Part shown: positions 42,630 through 51,948 of the stretch, piece by piece | Layout of the letters: each line of letters starts with the position of its first letter | Numbering within the stretch: the first letter of the stretch is position 1 | Assembly: GCF_003053565.1 (NCBI RefSeq) | Contig: NZ_QAXS01000009.1 | Coordinates: 27,992-91,991, forward strand | Reading direction: 5' to 3' | Origin: Halanaerobium saccharolyticum | GTDB taxonomy: Bacteria > Bacillota > Halanaerobiia > Halanaerobiales > Halanaerobiaceae | DNA length: 64,000 nt | Notes under the pieces: model-generated | Databases searched by the model: none | The model's input: only the letters and a program-made list of their open reading frames with translations | Told to the model about the DNA's origin: nothing | Program-made: the position numbers and the translations under genes

Positions 42630-42657
42630 AGGCCGGGAAAATCCCCGGCCTGGTTTT
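42630..42657. terminator. terminator-like hairpin next to the intron
   Basis: AGGCCGGG (42630-42637) pairs with CCCGGCCT (42644-42651) around a six-base loop, with a T-rich tail on the forward strand and a weaker one on the reverse strand. It ends the zinc-ribbon/membrane gene pair on the reverse strand. The intron 5' end lies 37 bases beyond it. Confidence 0.65.
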
Positions 42658-42688
42658 AAAACTATTGAATTAAAAACTAATATTAGAA

Positions 42689-42925
42689 TTATTTTCTAAT
42701 TTTTGTGCCGCTGTAAGTAAAGGCATCACTATTCATCTCCAGGCGGTCATCTTTGATTTCTGCTATGATATTACCGCAATTTTCACAGACAAAGTTTTTC
42801 CCTTTAACTTTTCCATCATAAAGCCTTGTTATTTTTGATTTCCAGCAGCGGAGAACTCTGCCCTGGCCAATTTTTTTATATTTAAAAAGTTTGGTTTTGC
42901 ATTTAGCACATTTGATTGTCAGCAT
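42689..42925 (-). CDS. small zinc-ribbon protein
   Basis: A 78-residue protein with CAKC near the start and CENC in the middle, giving a zinc-ribbon-like pair. Unknown function. Its ATG overlaps the end of the upstream membrane-protein gene, within four bases, so the two are co-transcribed. Confidence 0.7.
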   Translation of the reverse strand: MLTIKCAKCKTKLFKYKKIGQGRVLRCWKSKITRLYDGKVKGKNFVCENCGNIIAEIKDDRLEMNSDAFTYSGTKIRK

Positions 42926-42929
42926 AATA

Positions 42930-43229
42930 TCAATCCTCTGATTGAGTTAGATAATAGTTTTTGCGGGCAAAATAAATTAAAGTCATCCAGATTCCAAAAG
43001 GCACTAAAGTTAAAGCAACTAAGAGGACAGTTACCCAGATATTTGTTTCCATCTGCCTGGAATAGTAGATCAGTGCAGTGACATATAAAAGTACAGAAAT
43101 TGTGCCGATGAGATATAAATTACTATTTGCACTAATTATTATGTTAGAAATGATCAAAATAAGTATTGAGGCTAAATATAGTTTGCCAGCTTTGTTTGAA
43201 ATAAAAGCGTTGAATATTGATTTAAGCAT
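42930..43229 (-). CDS. small membrane protein, unknown
   Basis: A 99-residue protein with about three membrane helices (18-33, 37-55, 63-88). The ATG follows GGGAGCGG. Together with the zinc-ribbon gene it forms a two-gene unit that ends at the hairpin at 42630. Confidence 0.6.
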   Translation of the reverse strand: MLKSIFNAFISNKAGKLYLASILILIISNIIISANSNLYLIGTISVLLYVTALIYYSRQMETNIWVTVLLVALTLVPFGIWMTLIYFARKNYYLTQSED

Positions 43230-43396
43230 TATCCCGCTCCCTTCTGTTTATATCTATTAATTTAATTATAGCACAAACAACTTTATTTTAATAATTAAGC
43301 TCCAGTCCCACTCCAACTTCCTTAAGATCGACTACTATTTACGCAGATAATATTTTTCACCATTATATTCTGAAACTATAATTTTATGATCAAAAA

Positions 43397-43882
43397 TCAA
43401 TTCAGACCCAGCAGACCAAAACTAAATTTATAAAGAAAATAATCAAAACTATTTCCTGACAGATTTCCGAAGTTAATCATTCTGACCGCCAGGTTTATAG
43501 CTGCAAATTGATCTGCTCCATATTCAGATTTAACTCTATCTATCATTTCCTGGTCTGGCTGACCCTTATTTTCTGTCCAGTGCTGAGCATAAACCAGGGC
43601 TAAAATCTGATCTTCCGGACAGTCATTCAGCTCACCTGAAAGCAGAGAATCTAGTTCGCTTTGACTGATGCCAGCCTTTAATGCTAATTTTGAATGATAA
43701 TAGGAGCAGTAGCGGCAGCCGTTGACTTCAGTCACCGCCATCATCAACCTCTGCCTGAATTCAGCATCAATTAGCTCTCCTGCTTCTAATTTTTTAATCC
43801 GATCTCTATTTTTTATAATAAATTTAAATTCCTCAACAAATTCTCTGAAACTATTAAAAGTTCTCTTTTTAAATTTATCCAT
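43397..43882 (-). CDS. carboxymuconolactone decarboxylase/AhpD family protein
   Basis: A 161-residue protein with the AhpD core motif CRYCSYYHSKLALKAG (CxxC plus His) that forms the redox-active disulfide. Members act in peroxide reduction or ring-opening decarboxylation. It is a single gene; the 150-base region after it holds no supported gene. The ATG follows GGAGTAA. Confidence 0.87.
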   Translation of the reverse strand: MDKFKKRTFNSFREFVEEFKFIIKNRDRIKKLEAGELIDAEFRQRLMMAVTEVNGCRYCSYYHSKLALKAGISQSELDSLLSGELNDCPEDQILALVYAQHWTENKGQPDQEMIDRVKSEYGADQFAAINLAVRMINFGNLSGNSFDYFLYKFSFGLLGLN

Positions 43883-43929
43883 ATTTACTCCTTCAATTTA
43901 GAAATTATCTTATTTTGATTCAGTTTAAT

Positions 43930-44844
43930 TTAGATATTAATTAAGATTAGTGCCACCACTGTCATTACAATCGAAGCCCACTCTTTAGTCTTTAATTTTT
44001 CCCCAAAAAAGAGGTAACCGGCTGCCGTGATTAAGACGATGCTTCCGGCACTGAAAATAGGAAAGACGACTGCTGTTTTAAGATAATTTAAGGCACTGAT
44101 CAAAAAGAAGGAAGAAAATAAATTGGGAATCCCGACTGCAAATCCGGTCAGCAGTTCAGACTTTTTGGGCAGGCGGCCAACCTTCTTCACACTGTAGAAA
44201 AAGCTGATCAAAAAGGCAGAAAAGAAAACCCAGAATAAAAATAAGACCTTGTAGTCGACCAGGGCATATTTTTGAAAAATCTTATTGCTGAACTCTGCAA
44301 TTCCCCCATAGATAAAGAGAAAAATCAAATTCAGTCTCAGCGCCTGCCTCCAGTTTTTATTAAAGGGAAAATTGACCAGAACAATTGAAGTAATGGCCAG
44401 CAGAATTCCAAGCCACTGCAGGTCCTCCGGGTACTCCTGCCAGATAATTATTGCAAAGAGCATCGGAATTAAAATTCCCAGTTTGCCGAAGGTTCCAGCC
44501 AGGCTGGCTCCATTTTCGCGCACACTCTTTTGATAGTAGATAAAAGATGTAAAGAAAAAGATTCCGGCAATCAAACCAACCACTGTTGCCCACTGCTGGC
44601 TGGACTGAGCAGAAAATATTCCCTGTCCCTTAAAGATTACCCGGCTGAAATTGGCACTGAAGTCACTCTGATTAAAGTCGAAAAACTTAATTCCCTGATT
44701 AAAAATTAAAACCAGAGAAACTGCAGCCGCCGTAAAATAATTGGCTGAGGTGATTATGTATCTGTTTAGATTATTGGATTCACTGAATTTAAAAATTAAG
44801 GCTATTGAAGAACTACATAAGACGGCTAAAAGTAAATAGATCAA
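43930..44844 (-). CDS. EamA/DMT family transporter
   Basis: A 304-residue drug/metabolite transporter with ten predicted membrane helices in two EamA halves. Motifs such as GTFGKLGILIPMLFAII and FGEKLKTKEWASIVM mark the halves. Substrate unknown. The start codon follows AGGAGTGTG. It lies 47 bases after the AhpD gene on the same strand. Confidence 0.85.
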   Translation of the reverse strand: MIYLLLAVLCSSSIALIFKFSESNNLNRYIITSANYFTAAAVSLVLIFNQGIKFFDFNQSDFSANFSRVIFKGQGIFSAQSSQQWATVVGLIAGIFFFTSFIYYQKSVRENGASLAGTFGKLGILIPMLFAIIIWQEYPEDLQWLGILLAITSIVLVNFPFNKNWRQALRLNLIFLFIYGGIAEFSNKIFQKYALVDYKVLFLFWVFFSAFLISFFYSVKKVGRLPKKSELLTGFAVGIPNLFSSFFLISALNYLKTAVVFPIFSAGSIVLITAAGYLFFGEKLKTKEWASIVMTVVALILINI

Positions 44845-44935
44845 TTATACACACTCCTAAAAATTTTTCTATTTTTATCATTTATAAATTTAATAAATTT
44901 GCTGCTGGCTCTCTTAATTAAAATCATGAGAAAAA

Positions 44936-46378
44936 CTATTTTAAAGCTGTCAGATATTCTGCAGCCGTTTCTCTGTGCTTCTGCAGTTTATCGGCATCCA
45001 TTCTGTCTAAAATTGAAAGCATCAATGACATCCGCGGATTATCTGCAAATTTATCCCTGTTTTTATCCAGAAAGCGCCAGTAAAGCCCAGCCCAGATCTC
45101 CGCCCACTTGCCGGTTTTGTAGTGACTCATTTTTTGAATATAATTGCTGGATGAAATATAGGGTTTGGTCATCATCTCGGGATACGAATACTGACTCATA
45201 CCGTAGATGTTGGCAGACATAACCCATTCATAGGCATCGATAAACATTTCCATAAACCACTTAAAAACCTGATGCTGATCCAGTTCAGAAAGCAGAAAGA
45301 AATTCCCGAGCACCATTAAGCGCTCAATGTGATGGGTATAGGCATAATCCACTGCTTTTTTAATTGAATCATCCAGGACTTCAATTCCTGATTCAGCCTG
45401 ATAAAACTGCTCCGGAAAATCACGCCGGTGCTTAAAAAAGTCACTTTTTTCCATAGCTTCCGACTCTAAATCATAAAGTGCTCTCACATATTCCCGCCAG
45501 CCGATTATCTGCCTGATAAACCCTTCCACTGAGGCAAGCTCTATTTCGCTATTTTGATAGTATTCGAGTACAGCCTCTATAACTTCCTTAGGATTTAAAA
45601 GTCCGATATTTAAACTCGCTGAAATCAAAGAATGAAAACCAACTACAATATCTTTTTCAAAGGCATCCTGATACTTACCAAAGTGCTTTAATTTATTCTG
45701 AATAAAATCAGCTAAAAGTTCCTCTGCCCCTTTTCTGCTCACCGGATAATAGAAATTCTTAAGGTCTCCCGGGTTATCGCCAAAATTTTGCTCAACATAT
45801 TTTTTAGCTGCCTTAAGCTCGCTGTTATAAAATTCAGGCAGGGCAGGAATCTCAATCTCCTGAGGAAACTTCTTTCTGTTTTTAGAATCATAGCTCCATT
45901 TGCCGCCCTCCGGTTTTCCACTGGAATCGAGCAGGATCTTAAGTCTCTTCCGCTGCATCTGATAGTACTGGTGCTGGAAAAAATCATGGTCCTTAAAAAA
46001 TTCAGCATTCTGCTCTCTGGAAGTCAAAAAGTTGGGGCTTTCCAAAACTTTGAGCTCAATTCCTGCGGCAGCTGTAATCTCTTTAATTCTACTTTTCAGC
46101 CCTTTATTGACTGGATCAAAGACTGTCAGACTCTCAAACTCAGTTATAATTTCTTTAAGGTCAGCTTTGTATTCAAAATAGCTGAGTTCAGCTTTACTTT
46201 CCTCTTTCAGCTCCTGATAAAAGTTCTGCATTGACGCCCGGTGGAGCAGCAGCTTTTTCTGGTTGTAGTTGTATTTTGTAAAATACTCTTCTGCCTCATA
46301 GAGAATAATATTTTCTAGCTGCATAGTTTTAATCTGACTGAAAAGCTGATTTGGTAAAAGTAATAAATTTTTTGGCAT
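44936..46378 (-). CDS. cryptochrome/photolyase-related protein of the FeS-BCP (PhrB) family, cysteine-free
   Basis: A 480-residue protein of the prokaryotic (6-4) photolyase / FeS-BCP type: GKWSYDSKNRKKFP, FIRQIIGWREYVRALY, HHIERLMVLGNFFLLSELD and YISSSNYIQKMSHY. It normally binds FAD and repairs (6-4) photoproducts in DNA. The family's [4Fe-4S] cluster needs four cysteines, but this protein has none: the usual cysteine-rich loop near residue 430 is KTGKWAEIWAGLYW. The fold is otherwise full-length. It is monocistronic. Confidence 0.85.
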   Translation of the reverse strand: MPKNLLLLPNQLFSQIKTMQLENIILYEAEEYFTKYNYNQKKLLLHRASMQNFYQELKEESKAELSYFEYKADLKEIITEFESLTVFDPVNKGLKSRIKEITAAAGIELKVLESPNFLTSREQNAEFFKDHDFFQHQYYQMQRKRLKILLDSSGKPEGGKWSYDSKNRKKFPQEIEIPALPEFYNSELKAAKKYVEQNFGDNPGDLKNFYYPVSRKGAEELLADFIQNKLKHFGKYQDAFEKDIVVGFHSLISASLNIGLLNPKEVIEAVLEYYQNSEIELASVEGFIRQIIGWREYVRALYDLESEAMEKSDFFKHRRDFPEQFYQAESGIEVLDDSIKKAVDYAYTHHIERLMVLGNFFLLSELDQHQVFKWFMEMFIDAYEWVMSANIYGMSQYSYPEMMTKPYISSSNYIQKMSHYKTGKWAEIWAGLYWRFLDKNRDKFADNPRMSLMLSILDRMDADKLQKHRETAAEYLTALK

Positions 46379-46447
46379 TTTATCATTTCCTCTCTACTTC
46401 TCTAAAACCAAAGGAAATCTAAAGCATAAATTTTGAGGTCATTCTCA

Positions 46448-46948
46448 CTACCATTTATCAAAATGTACTTTAGCTTCTATATACCTATCTGAAGCTTCTT
46501 TCTCTTCTGCTGGATAACCGAGGGCGATTAGAGAAAGAGTTTTTACTTTTTCAGGAAGTTCTAAGATAGAATTTACCTCTTTGATAATTCTCTCTTTAGG
46601 ATGAACACCAAGCCAGACAGCTCCTAAACCTAAATAAACTGCTTCTGTCAAAATATTTTCAGCTGCAGCAGCACAGTCCTGGACCCAGAAACCTTCATAA
46701 AGCTCTTCTTCTAAATTTGCACAGACTGCTATGGCAGTATCTGCTTCTCTAAGGGCCTCCGCATAACCATGAATATCAGCAATACTGTTTAGTATTTCTT
46801 TATCTCTAATAATTATAAAATGGCTTATACGCTGATTTCCACAGGAAGGTGCTGCAAAGCCAGCTTTAACAATCTTTTTTATTTTTTCAGCTTCAACTTT
46901 CTCAGATGTATATTTTCTAATACTTCTTCTTTCAAAAATCTCTTTCAT
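46448..46948 (-). CDS. nitroreductase family protein
   Basis: A 166-residue flavoprotein of the small nitroreductase type (RRSIRKYTSEKVEAEKIKKI for FMN phosphate binding, AAENILTEAVYLGLGAVWLG, VHFDKW at the end). It reduces nitro or related groups with NAD(P)H; the physiological substrate is unknown. The ATG follows AGGAGTTATG. Confidence 0.88.
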   Translation of the reverse strand: MKEIFERRSIRKYTSEKVEAEKIKKIVKAGFAAPSCGNQRISHFIIIRDKEILNSIADIHGYAEALREADTAIAVCANLEEELYEGFWVQDCAAAAENILTEAVYLGLGAVWLGVHPKERIIKEVNSILELPEKVKTLSLIALGYPAEEKEASDRYIEAKVHFDKW

Positions 46949-46970
46949 TGATTATCATAACTCCTATCTT

Positions 46971-47522
46971 TTAATTATTCTTTGATAATGATAGATAATC
47001 TGTAGATAGCTGATCTGTTAGAAAAATATCTTCTGCTGTTTTATAAAAGTTCTGTCCTTCGCGAAAAGCTTTCAAAGCTTCTATTTTAAAGATCACTGGT
47101 TGTTTTGTTCTCCTTAAGGCAACCTTTTTTGCCTCTTTAATTCCAACACTTAAGTGAACATAATTTCTGCCCATCGGCTTCAGCCCGGCGGTCAGTATCT
47201 TATCTTTGACCTCAGGAGTTGTTCCGTGGTAGAGAATCTCCGGTGGTTTAACTGCCTGATAGTCAGGATTGACTCCCTCAATACTGTGGCCGTAGTTGGC
47301 TCTGATTCTTTTTCTATCCTCTAAAAAGCTGAAGCGGCCTTTGGAATCATTTTTGACCAGCTGAATTAAATCAGCTTTTGTGAGATCTTTAAACTTTCCT
47401 TTTAGTGCCTGCAGAAGCTGATCAGTTTTAACTGAAGCATCTGGATTGAGTTTTAAGTCAAAGTCTTCTGGATGGTGGCGCAAGATATAAGAGACGGTTT
47501 TTGAAAGTTTAGTTTTATTCAT
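46971..47522 (-). CDS. kptA: RNA 2'-phosphotransferase (Tpt1/KptA)
   Basis: A 183-residue protein with the KptA/Tpt1 motifs: LSKTVSYILRHHPEDF, NDSKGRFSF, RANYGHSIEGV, ILYHGTTPEVKDKI and NYVHLSVGIKEA. It transfers the 2'-phosphate of spliced RNA to NAD+. Bacteria have no tRNA splicing of the yeast type, so its natural role is open; it may serve RNA repair. It lies 34 bases downstream of a GNAT gene. Confidence 0.92.
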   Translation of the reverse strand: MNKTKLSKTVSYILRHHPEDFDLKLNPDASVKTDQLLQALKGKFKDLTKADLIQLVKNDSKGRFSFLEDRKRIRANYGHSIEGVNPDYQAVKPPEILYHGTTPEVKDKILTAGLKPMGRNYVHLSVGIKEAKKVALRRTKQPVIFKIEALKAFREGQNFYKTAEDIFLTDQLSTDYLSLSKNN

Positions 47523-47556
47523 TTAAAAACACCCGAATTCAAATTTTTATTCTGAA

Positions 47557-48081
47557 CTAATTATGCAGCGGCAATCTCATTAAAATATCAGTCTGTTCAT
47601 CTTCTCCAAGTTTGAAAATATGGGAGTCAAATTTTTCAAAACCCTGCTTCTCATAAAATCCTATCGCTTTCTCATTTTCCTCCCAGACTCCAAGCCAGAG
47701 ATAGTCTAGACTGTTAGTTTCAGCAGTCTCTTGAGCTCTATCCATCAGCAGCTGGCCGATATGCTGTCCCTGATACTTTTGCAGCACATAAATCCTCTGA
47801 ATCTCAAGAGTGTTTTCATAGCCGGATTCTGTCTGAGCCTGATCGAAATTAACTTTCATATAGGCAGCTGTTTCTCCTTCAACCTGAACTAAATAATATT
47901 TTGAATAATTATCTTTTATTTCAGATTCTAATTTTTGCAGGGAGAAATTATTTTTTAAATAATTTTCCATATCCTCTTCTGTATTTTGGTTAGAAAAAGT
48001 CTGGTAAAATGTCTTTTCACAGATATTCTTGAGCTCTTTTAAATCATCTATACTTACTTCTTTAATTTTCAAATTGTTCAT
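47557..48081 (-). CDS. GNAT family N-acetyltransferase
   Basis: A 174-residue acetyltransferase with the acetyl-CoA motif QRIYVLQKYQGQHIGQLLM and the late WLGVWEENEKAIGFYEKQGF segment. Substrate unknown. The ATG follows GAGGTAA. It is upstream of KptA and may be co-transcribed. Confidence 0.9.
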   Translation of the reverse strand: MNNLKIKEVSIDDLKELKNICEKTFYQTFSNQNTEEDMENYLKNNFSLQKLESEIKDNYSKYYLVQVEGETAAYMKVNFDQAQTESGYENTLEIQRIYVLQKYQGQHIGQLLMDRAQETAETNSLDYLWLGVWEENEKAIGFYEKQGFEKFDSHIFKLGEDEQTDILMRLPLHN

Positions 48082-48146
48082 AAGCCAACTATTACCTCCC
48101 CAAAATTTAAAATAGATTATTAAAGTAAAGTCAAATATTTCAGCTC

Positions 48147-50615
48147 TTAACTATTTTCTTCTGCCTCAAAAAGTCCCATAATCTTATTTAAAACAGCTCT
48201 TGGATTCTGCAGAAACTCTGATTGAAAGAATTCAAACTGCTCATCTTTCATTTCAGCTATCAGTTTATTACTTTTAAACTTAATCTCAACTTCTCCTACC
48301 TTAAAACCTGCAATTTCTTGATTCTGATCAAGATTATTGTTTTCTAAATTTAGCCTAATCTCTTTTTTGAGCCGCTTTAACTCCAGCCAGAGCCGCCACT
48401 CTTTTAAGGAGCGGATGCTCAATTCAGGCAGGGTATCAGCTTTTTTGAGCAGCATCAGGTTGGAATAAATGTGACTGCCGCTGACTCCATAGCCCTCTGC
48501 ATTAATTTTTTTGCCGAGCTGCTGCCAGCTTTCAACTTCAAAGAGCAGATAGTTCCGATCAGTTTTTCTGCTGCTGGAGGGAAAATCAATCTCTTCTCTT
48601 TTGACAATTTTTCTGTTCTTAATTCTGCCGTAATAGCGGACTCCACTCTCTTTACCAAACTTTCTTTTACTCTGAAAGATTGCTATGTATTCTAAATTGT
48701 AATTTAAAACTGACTGCTGCAGTGGTAGATAATATAAATTATTGTCCAGCAGATACTGCAGCTGCTTTTTACTGCCCAGTGATCCTAAGAGCAGGTCAAT
48801 CTTAAATTCTACCTCAGGTCTAAATTCATCTGCTGCAGCCGGCAGCAGATTGCGCTTAAAGTTGCTCTGAGCTGATTCGTCAATAATATTCTCTAAAAAA
48901 TCGGCCAGCAGTTCTGTACTGCCGGGTAAAAAGGGAAAGGCTCCAATATTAACCCGGTCGATGCTCTGGTAGAATTTATGTTCTTTAAATTTTTCCTGAT
49001 CATGGTAGGGAAAGAGTACATATGCTCCAACCATGGTTCGCCGGTAATCTTCTCCCATCTCTGCGGCCACTGCATCCCGGTAGCGGTGCATGGTATTGAT
49101 ATCTGATTCTTCCGGGCCAGGAATATGATCATATCTCTCTCCATATCTGGTGCCCTCTTCTGCATTATTGAGCCTGTATTTAGCATCAAAGATAAATTTA
49201 TACTGATGCTCAGAATCATTTTTGCTTAAGGATAAAATATTATCCGGCTTCTGATTGGTGGTAATCCCATCTCCACTGGATGTATTGTAACTTAAGGTAA
49301 ATTTCTCGCCAGTAATTGGGTTCTGATATTCGACCTCTGCTGAGGCTCCCTGTGAGAGGGTGACATTGATCCCGCTGTAATCCAAGTCAATGATATTATT
49401 TTTGACCAGCTTATATTTATCCTGGAGCAGGCTGTTTAACTTAAGAAAGGTCCAGTATTCATAGAGCTGCCAGAGCTCCTTAATTGAAAGCCTGAAGATA
49501 TCTCCGTTGAGAGAAAGCCCCTTTAAAAGCATCAGATAATATTTATATAATTCCTTGTAGCCGGGCGCCATCTGCAGCACCAAAGAAATCGAATCAATCT
49601 TCTGCAGCTCACCCACCTCAGCCAAGAATGAATGCTTGAGTTTTAATTTAAGCTTTCTGATCATCTTATCGATTTCAGCAATCAAATCCTGATCCGGATT
49701 AAGCTTGGAACTGCGGTAATTTACTTTAAAATGTTTAAGCCTTTTGATCAGCTCTGAGAAACTCCATTTGATAAACTTATTTTCAAAATTATCATAGCTC
49801 AGCTTTTTCTCAACTGCCAGCATCTTTTCCGGCAGCTTGAGCTCCTGGTCATAATGGCGGCTGTTTTTATTCAACCACTTGAGGCTTTGTCGACCCACTT
49901 TTTTGACTCTCGCGGCAGGCCTAACATTACGCTTTCGAATAATCCTGTGGTGTGGTGACTCTTCTACTCTTTTAAGTGCTTTAAATAAATCTTCAAAAAT
50001 ATTTTCAATAATTACAAAAAATTCAGCTTCGGTGATATTCTGCTTTTCGGAAATTTTCATCTGCTGGTAGGTCTTTCTCAAAAAATCATAAGCCAAATTA
50101 TATACTTCCTTATTGACTTCCTCTAAAAGCTGATTGTAGTCCTTTTGGTAGTCAATTTTACTCGGAAAAACTTCCAGTTTGAAAGTTAAAACCACCTGAG
50201 AGTTACTGCGAATTTCAAACTCAGAATAACCGATATCACTGCCGAAGTTGATGCTGCCGTAAAGCACATTGGGATTATCATTAGGATGTGACAGAGATTC
50301 TCTGATCTCGCGATTGGGATGGTAGATCTCAATCGGCATTTCGGCTTCCAGATAAAAATCATAGTTTTGATATTCAAAAAAGAGGGGATAGCTTTTAATA
50401 GAATTATAAGGGCTCAACTTGAGCTGATCTATTTCTGGATCGTGATATTTAAAATCAAAGTTCTCTTTTAAAGTTGAGCTGAAGCTGCAGACAGCCTGAG
50501 CTTTATTTGCCTCCGGAAATTCTTTTTCGTGATCAGGATGCAGAGGTTTACCCTTGATGTTTAAAGAAAGTTTATCATTTTTAACTGTGATCAAATCTAT
50601 CTTTTTAGCAGCCAT
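48147..50615 (-). CDS. DUF2357 protein with PD-(D/E)XK nuclease domain
   Basis: An 822-residue protein. The N-terminus is beta-rich, the middle (250-400) is helical, and residues 457-479 hold the nuclease core: PD at 457-458 and DAK at 477-479 (KPDNIL...FDAKYRL). A further domain fills 500-822. DUF2357 proteins are often encoded beside an McrB-like AAA+ GTPase and act as McrC-type endonucleases in modification-dependent restriction. No such ATPase is adjacent. The ATG follows AAGGTGAT. Confidence 0.8.
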   Translation of the reverse strand: MAAKKIDLITVKNDKLSLNIKGKPLHPDHEKEFPEANKAQAVCSFSSTLKENFDFKYHDPEIDQLKLSPYNSIKSYPLFFEYQNYDFYLEAEMPIEIYHPNREIRESLSHPNDNPNVLYGSINFGSDIGYSEFEIRSNSQVVLTFKLEVFPSKIDYQKDYNQLLEEVNKEVYNLAYDFLRKTYQQMKISEKQNITEAEFFVIIENIFEDLFKALKRVEESPHHRIIRKRNVRPAARVKKVGRQSLKWLNKNSRHYDQELKLPEKMLAVEKKLSYDNFENKFIKWSFSELIKRLKHFKVNYRSSKLNPDQDLIAEIDKMIRKLKLKLKHSFLAEVGELQKIDSISLVLQMAPGYKELYKYYLMLLKGLSLNGDIFRLSIKELWQLYEYWTFLKLNSLLQDKYKLVKNNIIDLDYSGINVTLSQGASAEVEYQNPITGEKFTLSYNTSSGDGITTNQKPDNILSLSKNDSEHQYKFIFDAKYRLNNAEEGTRYGERYDHIPGPEESDINTMHRYRDAVAAEMGEDYRRTMVGAYVLFPYHDQEKFKEHKFYQSIDRVNIGAFPFLPGSTELLADFLENIIDESAQSNFKRNLLPAAADEFRPEVEFKIDLLLGSLGSKKQLQYLLDNNLYYLPLQQSVLNYNLEYIAIFQSKRKFGKESGVRYYGRIKNRKIVKREEIDFPSSSRKTDRNYLLFEVESWQQLGKKINAEGYGVSGSHIYSNLMLLKKADTLPELSIRSLKEWRLWLELKRLKKEIRLNLENNNLDQNQEIAGFKVGEVEIKFKSNKLIAEMKDEQFEFFQSEFLQNPRAVLNKIMGLFEAEENS

Positions 50616-50636
50616 TTTATCACCTTAATATCATAA

Positions 50637-51104
50637 TTAATTTTCTCGAAACTCAATATTATTTTCTTCACACCACTCAATTGCTATATCCTTATATCTC
50701 TGATCTTTATAATCATACCACTGATCTTCTATATCATACTGATAAATCTTATCTTTAAACATTCTAAAGGCACCATTTCCTCGAATAGCATAAAGAAGTT
50801 CCTCTCTTAGTTCTTCATCTTCGATTGAATAGCAAAAATCTTCCATAATACTATAGTCATCAATTTCATAGTCATCCGGAAGTCTTATATAGTCATCAGT
50901 TGAGATAATATCAACTGCAGCCTTAATATTCTCCCGCTGCCATTCTGGAAATTTATCAAGGTCAGGATCTTCCTCTCCAGCTCTTAATTCATCATCCATT
51001 ATCATGAAAACTTCACCAGTTTTTTTATAATAAAAATAATTGCTCTCTCTGGTTCTAAGTTCTAAAGCTTCTAATACATCCTCTAAATCAACTTTAAGTT
51101 TCAT
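50637..51104 (-). CDS. UPF0158 family protein
   Basis: A 155-residue acidic protein (LEALELRTRESNYFYYKKTG, DEELREELLYAIRGNGAFRM, then DIAIEWCEENNI). The family has no firm function. The start ATG follows GAGGTG. It ends 22 bases before the DUF2357 gene and shares its strand, so it could be transcribed with it. Confidence 0.82.
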   Translation of the reverse strand: MKLKVDLEDVLEALELRTRESNYFYYKKTGEVFMIMDDELRAGEEDPDLDKFPEWQRENIKAAVDIISTDDYIRLPDDYEIDDYSIMEDFCYSIEDEELREELLYAIRGNGAFRMFKDKIYQYDIEDQWYDYKDQRYKDIAIEWCEENNIEFREN

Positions 51105-51227
51105 TTTTTAACACCTCTATTCTTGAAAATAATCAAAATGATTTTCCATGTTATAGCTGTTATATTTTTTGAAGATTTCTCTAGCTATCTTTTTTAACTC
51201 CTTTGCAAAATCCTTGAGAAATAATAT

Positions 51228-51878
51228 TTAACTTCCAGAATAAGCACAGACTCCAACTCGGGGAGAATTAACAACCGGCAGTAGATTATCAGTTCCTCTC
51301 ATACAGTCATTTTCTTCATGTTTATCAAGACAGTCACTGCAGTACCAACCACCATTATAACAACTTGAACAGACAAATTCAGCAAGATTATCACAGTGAC
51401 TGCACTTAATCTCAGGCTGGTGATTCCTTGCCAGAACACTGATCTTTTCTTCTCTTTCCTCTGCTTTAAATACATTAACTACATTCAAATCCAATTTAGT
51501 ATAAGAACCAAAATCATAGATATATGAAAATTTAGTTTTTTCTCTTAAAACATCTTTGATTTTATGATTCATATTAAGTCCACTGAATGTAAAGTGCTGC
51601 TCATTAATTTCAAATTCACTCAGATGATTACAGCATTCGAGCCAGATATCACGCAAAAACTTGTCAAAATCACTTAACTTAGCGTCTGCTTTAACCTGCA
51701 GCTGCAGCCAGTAGTCTGACCAATTTGTACCCTTGACATAAATATGATAATATTTGATTTCCTGAGACTGACCTTCTTCAATTATCTTTTCATAATTCTT
51801 ATTTAGACATAATTTTAAGTGTCTGGACATTCCTGATTGAGTATATTCATTTGCACAAATTTTGCATTTGCCTTTCAT
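51228..51878 (-). CDS. zinc-finger protein with pRiA4b ORF-3-like domain
   Basis: A 216-residue protein. The N-terminus has a C-x2-C-x-H-x-C zinc-finger-like start (CKICANEYTQSGMSRHLKLC), then a plasmid pRiA4b ORF-3-like domain (WLQLQVKADAKLSDFDKFLR), and a C-terminal CSHCDN...CSSCYN...CSDCLDKHEENDC zinc region. Members are widespread; the function is unknown. The ATG follows GGAGGG. Confidence 0.8.
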   Translation of the reverse strand: MKGKCKICANEYTQSGMSRHLKLCLNKNYEKIIEEGQSQEIKYYHIYVKGTNWSDYWLQLQVKADAKLSDFDKFLRDIWLECCNHLSEFEINEQHFTFSGLNMNHKIKDVLREKTKFSYIYDFGSYTKLDLNVVNVFKAEEREEKISVLARNHQPEIKCSHCDNLAEFVCSSCYNGGWYCSDCLDKHEENDCMRGTDNLLPVVNSPRVGVCAYSGS

Positions 51879-51948
51879 AAAAATTAACCCTCCAAATTAT
51901 TTTTTTGATATATTAAAAATAACGTTCAAGCTCAGACTTTATCTCTTG

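Noticed and set aside
43337..43395. A reverse-strand frame reading FDHKIIVSEYNGEKYYLRK after the AhpD gene, then VVDLKEVGVGLELNY in another frame.
   Set aside because: It may be a tiny gene remnant with a frameshift, but it is too short to identify, so it is only noted.
45788..46234. A 148-codon open frame on the forward strand.
   Set aside because: It is antisense to the photolyase-related gene and has no family motif.
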